The notes beneath the pieces were generated by a model. The model ran no database searches. It worked only from the letters and a program-made list of their open reading frames with translations, and was not told where the DNA came from. 64,000 bases of DNA, taken from positions 12,594,777-12,658,776 of the forward strand of contig NC_051141.1 in the NCBI RefSeq assembly GCF_014839805.1, in the 5' to 3' direction. The stretch is from Manduca sexta (taxonomy: Eukaryota > Arthropoda > Insecta > Lepidoptera > Sphingidae). Both the position numbers and the translations under genes were made by a program. Shown piece by piece: positions 14,401 through 26,400 of this stretch. Position 1 is the stretch's first letter, and each line of letters opens with the position of its first letter.

Positions 14401-17400
14401 CCTCCTCTCTCCTTTCCTAAGGACCAGGTCCTAAATCTACTATCCACCCGCATGAGTTTTTAAACCAGCTCATTTATTATTATATACTGCATTTACAACC
14501 GTAGAAATTGTACGAAACTTATGAGGTTGTCGGAGTGATGGAGCAACAGGTACGTGAAATGGAACCCATCCTGGCTCGCAAAGCTGAGGAAGGTATTGCA
14601 CTAGTTGATAGACTTAAAGTCGAACAGAAGGCGGCTGATGAAGTGAAGCAAGCTGTCATGAAAGACGAAGCTGAAGCAAAGGTATTTAAGTATCTTTACG
14701 CGTTTTTTTATAATTGACAATGGAAATGCAAAAATCATAGTGGAACCATTTTGGCTACACCTATTTGTCAAACAAATTTTATTTTGGTACGAACAATAAT
14801 GCAGTCTTGCGAATAAATATTTTCGTAACTGTTAACGTAACAAGTTTTGTCTCTGCCTCTTAAATTATTAGTTAAAAAAATAAATTTGTCTATATAAACT
14901 GCCAACGTTAATTTCAGATTAAAGCAGAAGAAGTGAAGGAAATAGCGGACGAGGCGAAAGCGGACCTCGCCTTGGCCATGCCCGCGATGGAAGCCGCTCA
15001 GAACGCACTCAAAGCTCTCAATAAAGCTGACATCAATGAATTAAAAGCTTTTCAGAAGCCGCCCGCCCTCGTGCGCTTCGTAATGGAACCTGTGTGCATT
15101 TTAATGGGCGTTAAGTTAGTTCTGTAACATTATTATTTCAAAGCTCTTTAAGTTTTTATACTACAACTTTTGAATTCTTGTATTAAGTTTACTTTCCACT
15201 CAAATTTATATTTAATATTATTAAAACATTTTGCAGGCCTGATTGGGACTCGACAAAGAAATTACTAGCTGATGTTAACTTTATTGGCAAACTAGAAGAC
15301 TATGATAAAGACCACATACCTGACGCTACTCTGAAAAAAATAAAAGTTTATTTAACTCATAAGGATTTTAATCCAGACACTGTCGTGAAAGTATCGAAGG
15401 TGATCATAAATAATTGCTTAAATTTTGAGAATGTTGGGACTAGGGATGCTAGAGATGTTGAGGCCTGCAGACAATATGATTTTCTATAATCGATATAACT
15501 AATTGCAAACATAAAAAGTATGATGTATCCTTGCGATAGACTTATCCCTAATGGATCGAAACAACCAAATTATGTCGTGGTCTTTAATCTTCAGTCTTCT
15601 CGGTTTGTACAAACTACTCTTTCCTAAGAGTATTCTAAGTATCTAATTCCTTACTACCTACCGATAGGCCACGACCGGGGAATGTCCCAGTGTTGCCAAA
15701 TAAAGTAGTAGATTAACTGCACAAAGTTGATAAAAATCGGTACGTCAATTTTTACCAACTTTTCAACAACAACCGGATTTCTATACTTTTCATATCTTTT
15801 TGTGCAGTCCCGCATATTTAATGAGAGCAAATAAAAAAAAAACAAAAGCGCTAGTGTTATTTTCTTCAGTGGCGATTATTTTAATTACTAAATTACTCGC
15901 TTAACATTTCGTTACATGCAAGCCTTTATTCAGACGTTCGTAACAATTGAATTTTCCTTCAATATTTTCATATCTTCAAAAACTGGTAGATTTATAGCTT
16001 ATGTTATTGATCGGTAAGACCAGGAGTGAAATTGATAAATCTACCGAAAAGTTCATAAATAGGGCAGCAATAGTGACACCTTGCCAGCTTATTTGATTCG
16101 AGGCTATAAAGTAATCAAAGTCTCAACCATTGACCTTTTAATTGTCCCCATTTATTCCATCTACAATCGGCTTTCTTAGTTATTAATAAATGTGGTCTTG
16201 GTGAAGCATGATTGTTGGTGATTCTTCATTAAAAGTCACCTTCAAGTAGTAACTTAGACCTTTTATGCACCATGTTTCGGTCGACCCCCGGGATGGACGG
16301 CAGTGTGTAGTTGGCCTCATGCTGCCGTAGACGCCGAGGGCGTCCTTCGGTGCGTGGGGGCTTCTGAGCCCCCATAGGAGACAGGCCGCAAAGCGGCACC
16401 GCGCAGGGACGGCTGCGGACAAAGACACTTCCGTCAGAGGAAGCCCGCAGCCGTCCCTAATGTGCCGAAGAGGAGCACCGCGGAGTTTTAGCTGGTAGGC
16501 CGTGCATAGGTTAGTTGTACATAGGGTTAGGGACTCGGCCCGGTGGTCGCCCGAAGGTCGTCATCAAATCCGGGCGGCTCAACGCTGGGCCGTAAGGCAC
16601 GATTACCCCAGCATAACCGCTCAGTCGCCGCCCACGAAGGCTGGGCGGTAGTAATAAGGGACATTCTCCGCGAAAACAAAAAGAAAAGAAAAAGGGTCAT
16701 ATGTACTATCTTTCAGTCTGGTTACATTTTCACGTGTTTTCAGAAGGTTTTTGATCTCTTTCTTTGGTTTTTAGCTAGTTTATTTGTGTGATCAAAAAGT
16801 AACTCCTTGTAGCGTTTACTGTTCTAGTTAACCCCTTCTTTAACTATATTGTACTTAGGTATCTCATCATGGATTTCTGTATATCACACAAACCAGAATA
16901 TGCTCTATACCATTAGCCCGTATAGGTTTTATATATCAATTCAGTTTCTAAATTTATCTCAGATTTTCGCCGTTTAATGAAATAATATCCTACATTATAA
17001 TATTTCTATATAAATACGTGAAAAGAAAACGTTGTAGCCATTAAGTACATTGCGTGCAAGAAGGAGCGTGTGATTGACATCATTAAAGTTCATATAGATG
17101 CCGAAAATTTAAATTTATGTATACGTGTTAGGTACAAATATATTAAATTTGTCGCTGAAATTTCGGCCACTAGAAGACCAGAAGTATTTATTGGCTTGCT
17201 ATTACACGGTTCTATGTAAATTTTTATTTACGTTGAAAAAATACGATTAAAGATTTTCTTGTGAGTAAAATTACAAAAGACATTATTAATAATTAATTTC
17301 TATATTATTGAAGATTTTTACTCACAAATATAGACTTATATGTTAAATAAAATAGAACCTTGTGATAGTAAGTCATTGTAACATTGTGTTTTTAGGCTGT

Positions 17401-20400
17401 GTATGACTCTATTCCATTAAGACAAAAAGCACTTATCACTTGATGATATTGTACATATTTTCTTTAGTCCCTATAATGTAAACGATGTCCAAGAAGGGTC
17501 GGCACGTCACGTAATTAAATAATTTAAGCTTGTTTTCAGGTATGTCGCTCCATGGTTCTGTGGGTGCAAGCTATCGACATGTATGCGAAGGTGTTTCGAG
17601 TCGTGGAACCTAAGATATTAAAGTAAATATTTTTATTTAAGTTTTGGGTACGGCTCACCTGCATCAATTTAATTATTTATATTCAAAACATTATTACAAA
17701 AAAGCATTAACTTTGTATTTAAAAATTGCTTTTTATGATATAATAAATAATGTGTTACCGTGACGAAATATTTAACCAACAAAATTATATTTAAAAAATA
17801 GGCACAAAGAAGCCGCTGCTATATTGAAAAGCGTAATGGCGGTTTTGAGGGCAAAACAGAAAGAAGTTGAAGCAATTGAGGCACAATTAGAGAAAATGAT
17901 GGACGAATTAAGGGTAAATGTAACATAAGTAATGGACATGCTAATTTTTATTTTCCAATACACATCCTTTTTAGTTTACTATTTAGACTCACTACAAATA
18001 CAAAACTGTCTGTCCTATTGTGATATAATATCATAGACATTATTTACATATTATAACGTATTATAAACAACTTTGAGAAGAGTTAAAATTTCACGTTAAT
18101 TATCAGGTAGAAAAAGTTGAATTACAGTATTTTCTGTGCAAAATCAATAATCAATACAATTAATGGCATAGGTAGTAGAAGAGGAACGTCAGAAATTACA
18201 GGCTGATGTCGATTTGGCTGCGGCGAGACTCTCCCGAGCTGGAAAACTAACTCAGGCTTTAGCAGATGAGAAAACGCGATGGGAAGACAGTGTCAAAGTA
18301 AGTTTATTGTATAAAACATTCCATTACTAAGGTTTAATTAAATGAGTGGACTATACAGTTTCATTTTGATATTGCGTTTATAAATTAAACCATATTATTC
18401 TCATCTTTACCTATGTTAACATTAAGCCAAAAATCATCCATGAATAACGAATATTACCATAAAAAACGCCAGTTTTACGTTCTGTTTTTTTATCGTTGTG
18501 TAATTTAGTGCGAATATACTAAGTTTTTTTAAAGTAGTAGAAATATGGTACGAGGACGTTTAAAATTAAACTTACTTTTAATTGACCCGTTTTATTAATC
18601 GAAACATACACATTTTTATTTTAAATCTAAGGTAAAAGTAAGTTATTGTAGAGTTATATTTAAAAGATAAATATGTGGTTTCATTTAGTAACGCCGTGTC
18701 AACACGACTCTGTATACGCATCTTAATCGCTTCATTAAGCCATTACTATAATAGTTACTTAGGTAGGTACTAAATCGTCACATGTCATGTTCTTCTGTCT
18801 CATACAGACGAGAGCGACTTTAAATAATAATTTAAAAGGATGAGGTACCTATTGTATTTTTTTTATATGTCATGGTGTTGTTGGAGCCACTGACGTGTGC
18901 AGTAACGACCTTACAGAGTGGCGAACGAAATAACCGACGGTAGTCTCACGCTTGGAGGGTTCATGCATATTAGTACATAGGTATATGTTGTGTCGCGTTC
19001 CTTTTCGGAAAATTTCACCTTTCGCTAATGCTTTGTACATGTTTCCCCTTCACAGTCCGCCACTAAACAGCTGCACTGCACAACGGGTGACATAATAGTA
19101 GCATCTGGTTGTATCGCGTATTTCGGCGCGTTCCCCTCACACTACCGACGAGAGCTTGAGTTGCGATGGATCGAACAGTGCGCTGCTTTGGAAATACCCT
19201 CATCGGATTCTTTTGAGTATATACTCAACTTTTTATTACTATTATACATTATGGTACATTTAAGGTTTAAATCAGTATGCATAGGTCTGAGACAGGCGTT
19301 TTTTTAAAATGATGTTCTCCTAAAATATTTGTCATCTTGAATAAAAGAACATTTGATTAATGAGTACTTGACATCATTATTATCGATTTTTTTTTACATA
19401 TTACCAACAGTTTTTCAATTTAGACAGGCAGCTTCTACTATACTAAAAGGTGATCGGGCCTGAATAGTGCAAAATATTTCATGATCATACATGAGTTTCA
19501 ATTATAATAACTACTTTAAAAAAACATATTATTCTCTCTAGTCTTATATCAATAATGGCGGATTCGTACACGGTGCGTACATGGAACTCTCAAGGTCTGC
19601 CGCGCGATGCTATCTCCACGGAGAATGGTATACTGGTGACTAGAGCGGGAAGATGGCCGCTTACCATTGATCCTCAAGAACAGGTACTAATATCACCACA
19701 ATGTTTGTATTGCAAGGTTCGCTGTCGCTGGACAGGTTTAAATACATAGACGGTCCAGAAGGTGGGTATCTATAGCCAATTCACACAGGATGGTTTTGGA
19801 TTATGAACTGAGAAGCATCTTCACAAAATGCGTGACTAAAATAACCACAATAAGGCATCAAGAGAAATGTATAGTTTCTTGGCCACTATACTTCTATTTA
19901 AAAATAAATGAAGTTTAAATAACATTTAACTTCTAGGCCAATAGATGGATAAAGAACATGGAACGAGAGAATGGTTTGCAAATAACGAAACTGAATGATC
20001 CCTCGTACATTCGTATGTTGGAAAATTGTATACGACTCGGTTGGCCGATGCTCATTGAGGATTTAGGAGAATCATTGGAAGCCACTCTGTCGCCGGTACT
20101 ACTCAAACAGACCTTCGTTCAGGTAGAATAACTTCAAAGTTTCAAATTAGCTTAGTCTGCTTATCTATAAATAAATGTTCTATGACTCATTGTATGCACA
20201 AAAGGATTTTTTAGTTAGTAAGTCTTACTAACTAAATTTATATAATGTACCTACCTAGTATCTACCTGAGAAGGGTTTTGTAAGATTTTTGAGGGATTGT
20301 GGAGTCTGCCAATCCGCATTATGCCAGCGTGGTGGACTAAGACCTAATCAATTGTAGAGGAGACCCGAGCTCAGCATTGGAACAATATATAATACAGGGC

Positions 20401-23400
20401 TGACATTACATATATGTAATAAATGTACCACATACTACCGACATTATTATATATATTAATCTACCACATACCAGATTATGACTAGTATTCCAACGCGAAG
20501 CTATAATCATAATATGTATAGACGCCAATAACAGTTACGTACGTATAGGTTTGCGGTTTGTTCCTAGGCCGGGCGTCTGTTGATACATTTAGGGGACAGC
20601 GACATCGAATACGACACGAACTTCCGTCTGTACCTCACCACGAAACTCGCGAACCCGCACTACCTGCCCGAAATCTGCATACAAGTGACGCTAGTCAATT
20701 TCACCGTCACTCTGTCCGGGCTCGAGGACCAACTTTTAGCGTGAGTGTTCGTTTTTAGTAGATATATTTTGATTTATGGTGCTGTAAATTTTTCATTGTT
20801 TAAAGTCCTGTGAATTTGTTTATAATCTTCTAGGTATTGATTAATAATGATTTATTACTGTTTTTAAAATGTTTACAGGAATTACAGTAACACCTGCATT
20901 TGAAATTACTATCATAATAAAAAAAGTCTCAATCTCGATGACGTGTTCGCAATATTGTTCTCCTCAGTAAAAATAATTGCACATCCGTGAAGTGTCAGCA
21001 CTAAACTGTACTTAACATCCATAATTCTTTGGTAGCTTTGCAATATCATAAATGAGTAAATATAAAAATACTACGCAATTGAGTGGGTAACCTCCTCACT
21101 TTTTTGTATTGTTCATTAATAATATAGTATTTACCCACCAGAGACGTGGTAAGATTAGAGAGGCCAGATTTGGAAATACTCCGCACTCAACTGATAGTGC
21201 GCATTAACACCGACAAAGCTACTCTACTAGAGATTGAAGACAAAATCTTACGGCTACTGTATGCTTCGACTGGAAATATTCTGGACGATGAAGAGCTTAT
21301 AGAGACTCTCAATGAGAGTAAGGTATACTATTATTGATCATAAGAAAATAATCATATTAATCTAATAATAACAATAACTTTTAAATTATTAAAAATGTAG
21401 TGAATGTAGTTTTATTTCACCTAAATTGACTTTGTTTTTGAATCAAAGTAAGGCGAATAAGCTAACTAGATAATAGGCATAGATAACAGCAACATTGACC
21501 TTAATATAAGTACTATTTCATAGCTAGTTCTAATTAATAGCTATTTAATAAAAGCTCTAGTTTTTGTCTCTATATTGATAGAGACGTGAGAATTTCATGG
21601 ATTTTGTACGCATTGATCATAAATTATTATGTTAATTTTAATTAGGAAACGTCTGAAATAATAAATGCTCGACTCGAAGAAACAGAAGCGACAGAGATCA
21701 GCATATCGGCAGCGCGGGAGAAGTATCGCACGGTCGCGACCCGCGGCGCGGTGCTATACTTCGCGGTGGCGCAGTTGGCAGACATAGATCCCATGTACCA
21801 GTTCTCGTTAAAGTATTTCAATCAGGTATGTGACATTCATTGTTTCACATCGGTCTATAGAAGTTGCAGTAGTCGGTTGCAAACTGCATAATCTTTAGCT
21901 TAAATTGATATCATTCATCTTGAGGTGTTCAAACGAAGTCACAGATCAAATTAAATGATCCATAACTTCTGTACGTAGGTGTTTAATGCTGTAATCGAAA
22001 AGAGCGAGAAATGCGACATACTAGAAACACGATTGGATATTTTACATCGAGAAATAACGTTATCGGTGTACCGCAATGTATCCCGGGGATTGTTCGAGAG
22101 GCACAAGCTGGTGTTCAGCTTTCTGCTCAATATGGCCATTTACCTGAATGCAGGTTTAATCACACCCGATCAGTGGAATTTCATACTGCGTGGAGCAGCC
22201 GGGACCAAAGTCGTAAGTCGACAATATTATATGGTCGAAATTACATGAAGACGCATGAATGTTCTGTGCCCGCAACCTCGTAGGTATATGTCGACTTACA
22301 AAGATCCCTTGTTTTTAGATATCTCATTTTAATGAAGCAATGTTTATACTCTGTTCTCGATTATACTCTGCCCATTTTTACTATAAACTACATGGAAATC
22401 CGTTCAGTAGTTATGGAGATGTGCACTAAACCGCTTTTTTCGTCACATACTTTTTTATTGTTATACTTTACTTTCAACTTAGGTAGTCACACCAGATTCT
22501 GTTCTTATATTTATATCTATAAATTACGTACTATAAGATTATTCGTGTGTGACATTTAGAGTTTTTACGGGACTCTTGTCCCATCTACCCAACAAATTCC
22601 GCGATTCTTCGCTACATATCAGTATAATTAATTGCTTAGCCCTTTTCTTATCCTCAAACAGGTACCCGTTAAAAAGCCATTAGTTGAATCATTGACAGAC
22701 CAAATGTGGCTCACCATCAATCATCTGCAGGAGACCGATTCCAGTTTCACAGGAATATTAGACGATTGTCTCAAAAAGATTCCAATTTCTATAGGATCAT
22801 TTAGTGTGGCAAGTACAATATTATCATGGCAATATTATGATAAATTCATTAAACACGGATGAAATGAACATTTACTAAAGTGTCAAAATAAATATACCTA
22901 CAGGATATTCATATAAACTTGAACGACAAAAGTGCGCCGAAAATAAACTGGGACGAAAAATTGACTTCGTTCGAAAAGTTGATGATAATTAAGGCTCTGA
23001 AAGAGGAAAAATTGGTATTTGCAATCGCTCAGTACGTGAGCATCAGCCTGGGCTCCGTCTTCATAGAGAGCCCGACGGTTCAGCTGAATACACTGTATGT
23101 AAAGCATCTACTACGTGATACCTTCCTACATTTTTTTAAATCTTTACTTAAGCTTGGTCCTCATTTAAGACCATGTTGCTCCGTACGTCCGCTTTCACGG
23201 GTTTTTACTCTCTTTTCGTGGTATCAAAATATATTTTTTTTTTTATTTAAACCCTAACCCCTTCTGACACAAGAACCGACAGAAAATTATTTATGATGAA
23301 TTTGAAACCCAAAGTATGAGCTGCACTCCGCACACACTAACATTAAAATACTTAAAATACATAAAATTTAACAATACTACATACCTTTTTCGGTTAAATT

Positions 23401-26400
23401 TAAATACTTTAAAATTACTGCATAAAAACATAGTTCTACCGATGCCAAAGCCACATTAGAACAGTTTTGTAGGTTGAGATGATCTAATAATGAGAGTGAG
23501 GAGGCCTTTGATCGGCAGTGGGTACAATGTTTATGAGCAAGTAAAAATTTTAATAAGTGTCTAAGCGGTACCTAATAAGTCAAGGTATATTTCAATGAAT
23601 AGAGTGGCCATTCTGATATGTCTTTATGTATTGTTCCGAACCTCGTGTGTGTTGTACTTATCTTTATCTAGGTATGCTGATACGACATCGATAATTCCGC
23701 TGGTGTTTGTGCTAAGTACTGGCTCGGATCCGTTCGGTGCGTTCCAGAAGTTTGCCACAGAGATGGGTATGCGCGATCGCGTGCATTCCATATCGCTTGG
23801 GCAGGGCCAAGGACCAGTGGCGGAGAAAATGATAAACAATGCAAAACCCTTAGGAGATTGGATATTTTTACAGGTATGCAGTAGCGAATTTTTTATAATG
23901 TTTGTAATAATAGAAATATTTGTGACTTTATCACTAACACTACTGGCTCGACCAACGCAATATCATTCTGCTAGAGAAATCTATATATCTACAGATATCA
24001 ATCTTACCAAATAGCAATTCTTAGACTAATAGCAATGATATTTCAGAATTGTCACTTAGCTGCCTCATGGATGTTGAGCCTGGAACAAATTGTAGCTAAC
24101 CTGGGAAGTGACACTGGCACTCCGCACCCTGACTTCCGCCTGTATCTGAGTTCAATGCCCACACCAAAATTCCCAGTATCAGTGCTGCAGAACTCTGTGA
24201 AAGTCACCAACGAACCGCCTAAAGGATTAAAAGCAAACGTCAAGAGAGCTTTAGTAGAGATGGAAGAGGATTTCTTTGAGAATCACGGCAAGTGACATAT
24301 TTTTGTCGACTTTCGAAGTTTTTAGTCAATCACGGATAGACCTAAGCCGCAAAATATATTTCGACGGACTTAAGCACATAGGTTCGGACAATAATATTAT
24401 GGAATACAATAGATTCGCTCTCATAGGATTAAATGTTTGGAAAAGACTTTTTGCGCGCAAACCCGCGAGTAAGATCTTCAGTACAAATTTAATATAACCA
24501 CTCTGCTTCAGTTTGGTGTTAGAGTAAAACTTTGATTACAGTGCTCGGTCAGGATTGGAGGACTATGCTGTTTGGGATATGCATGTTCCACGCAATAATA
24601 CAGGAGCGCAAAAAGTTCGGTCCGCTCGGGTGGAACATCACGTACGAATTCAACAACAGCGACCGCGAGTGCGCCATGCTCAACCTGCAGATGTTCTGCG
24701 AGGACGGGCACATACCCTGGGATGCGCTCGAGTACATCACCAGTAAGTGGTCACGCCTAGCGCGTGTCATCTCAACACCAATGTCCATTATCGGTTCAGA
24801 CATTATAGATTGCACCGCAATTTTGGTGAAATAGTAATAGTAACTCTACATTTTCTTCTCATAAGTGTTTTTACCTACACTTATCAACATATCATATTTG
24901 ATTGTAGGCGATTATAATAAGTTCGCTCAATTACGGCCAGTTTGAAATTTGTAGCCAGTGGCGAAAAATACTGAGAGCAAGTGTTGTGACTAACTTCAAA
25001 CCGGCCAAGAAATAGCGACCGACTGCATCTGAAGGTTCCCTCCCCATATATTAAATAACACCTAATAATAAATTACATAACATATAATTTATGATTTTAG
25101 GTCAAATTACATACGGAGGTCGTGTTACCGATATGTGGGATCAGCGTTGCTTGACAACAATCCTGAAACTTTTTTTCTCCCCTCCGATTTTGGAAGATGA
25201 CTACAAATACTCGCTATCAGGGACATACTACTGTCCTAGAGCGGATAAACTGGAAGACTTCCGAGAATATATAGAAACATTGCCTGTTATTGAGGATCCT
25301 GAAGTGTTTGGAATGCACGATAACGCTAATATAGCGTTTGAGGTAATATTTTATAATCTTGTTATTTAGCTTGAATACTAAACCAAAAACACGTAATATA
25401 TATCTTGATCCCTATATAAAAAAATACTATAATAAAAAAACCCTTAAGAAAGAAAGGAACTGTTATAATTGTTGGGTGTAATTTTATACAGAATAAAGAA
25501 ACGAGTACTCTCATAAAAACTATAGTTGACGTGCAACCGCGTGCTAGCGGCGGGGGTGGCGGAGATACGCCCGATCAGATCGTGTGGCGGATTTGCGACC
25601 AGACCCGCGCCTCGATCTCGACCAAGATCGACAGTACGCTAGTGAACCCAGACCTCATGGTGCCAGACGACATGGGGCAGCTCCACTCGCTGACTACAGT
25701 GCTTCTGCATGAAACAGATAGATTTAATACGTTACTTGCACTTATACATTCATCGCTTAATGAATTACAGAAGGCTATTAAGGTATAACAATTGTTGCTT
25801 TTTAATATAACGAACATTGCAATAACTGTTTAGATTTCAGGCATGAATATGCTTTATGTTCATTACAGGGAGTGGTAGTTATGTCGGAAGCGTTTGAAGA
25901 GGTATTTAACTCTTTTTTAAATAACAAGGTACCAGCCCTATGGCACAAAAAGGGGTATAATTCCTTAAAGTCGCTTGGCAGTTGGATCCATGATCTCATA
26001 CTTAGAATTGATTTTATGGAGGTTGGTATGTCACTAATTACATAAACAAATGTGAGGATCTGCTAATCATTCATTTTCAGTCTAATTTAACTTCCAGAAC
26101 ACAAATGGCATATATAATTGGTGAAGAATCTATTTGTGCACTAAATATCGCTTCTCCTGAGGGAATGTGATGTATATCGAATTAGGCACATACTATAATG
26201 TTTTGTTAACTGTTATATTTAGAAATGGTTGATGGACGGTATACAGCCAAGCAGTTGGGTGTCGGGTCTCTTCTTCCCCCAAGGTCTGCTTACCGGCTCG
26301 CTACAGGCCTTCGCGAGGCGCTACAGAGTCCCCATCGATGCGCTCCTGTTTGATTTCGACCCTATTCCAATGTTTCTATCTCAAGAAGACATTTATAAAC

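Noticed and set aside
24508..24815. Minus-strand frames of 67 and 88 codons over dynein exon 51
   Set aside because: Shadows of the conserved exon encoding [11 protein letters not shown].
24926..25006. Short inverted repeat GGCCAGTTTGAAATT / AACTTCAAACCGGCC in a dynein intron
   Set aside because: Arms of only about 15 bp with two mismatches and no target duplication seen; too weak to call a MITE.
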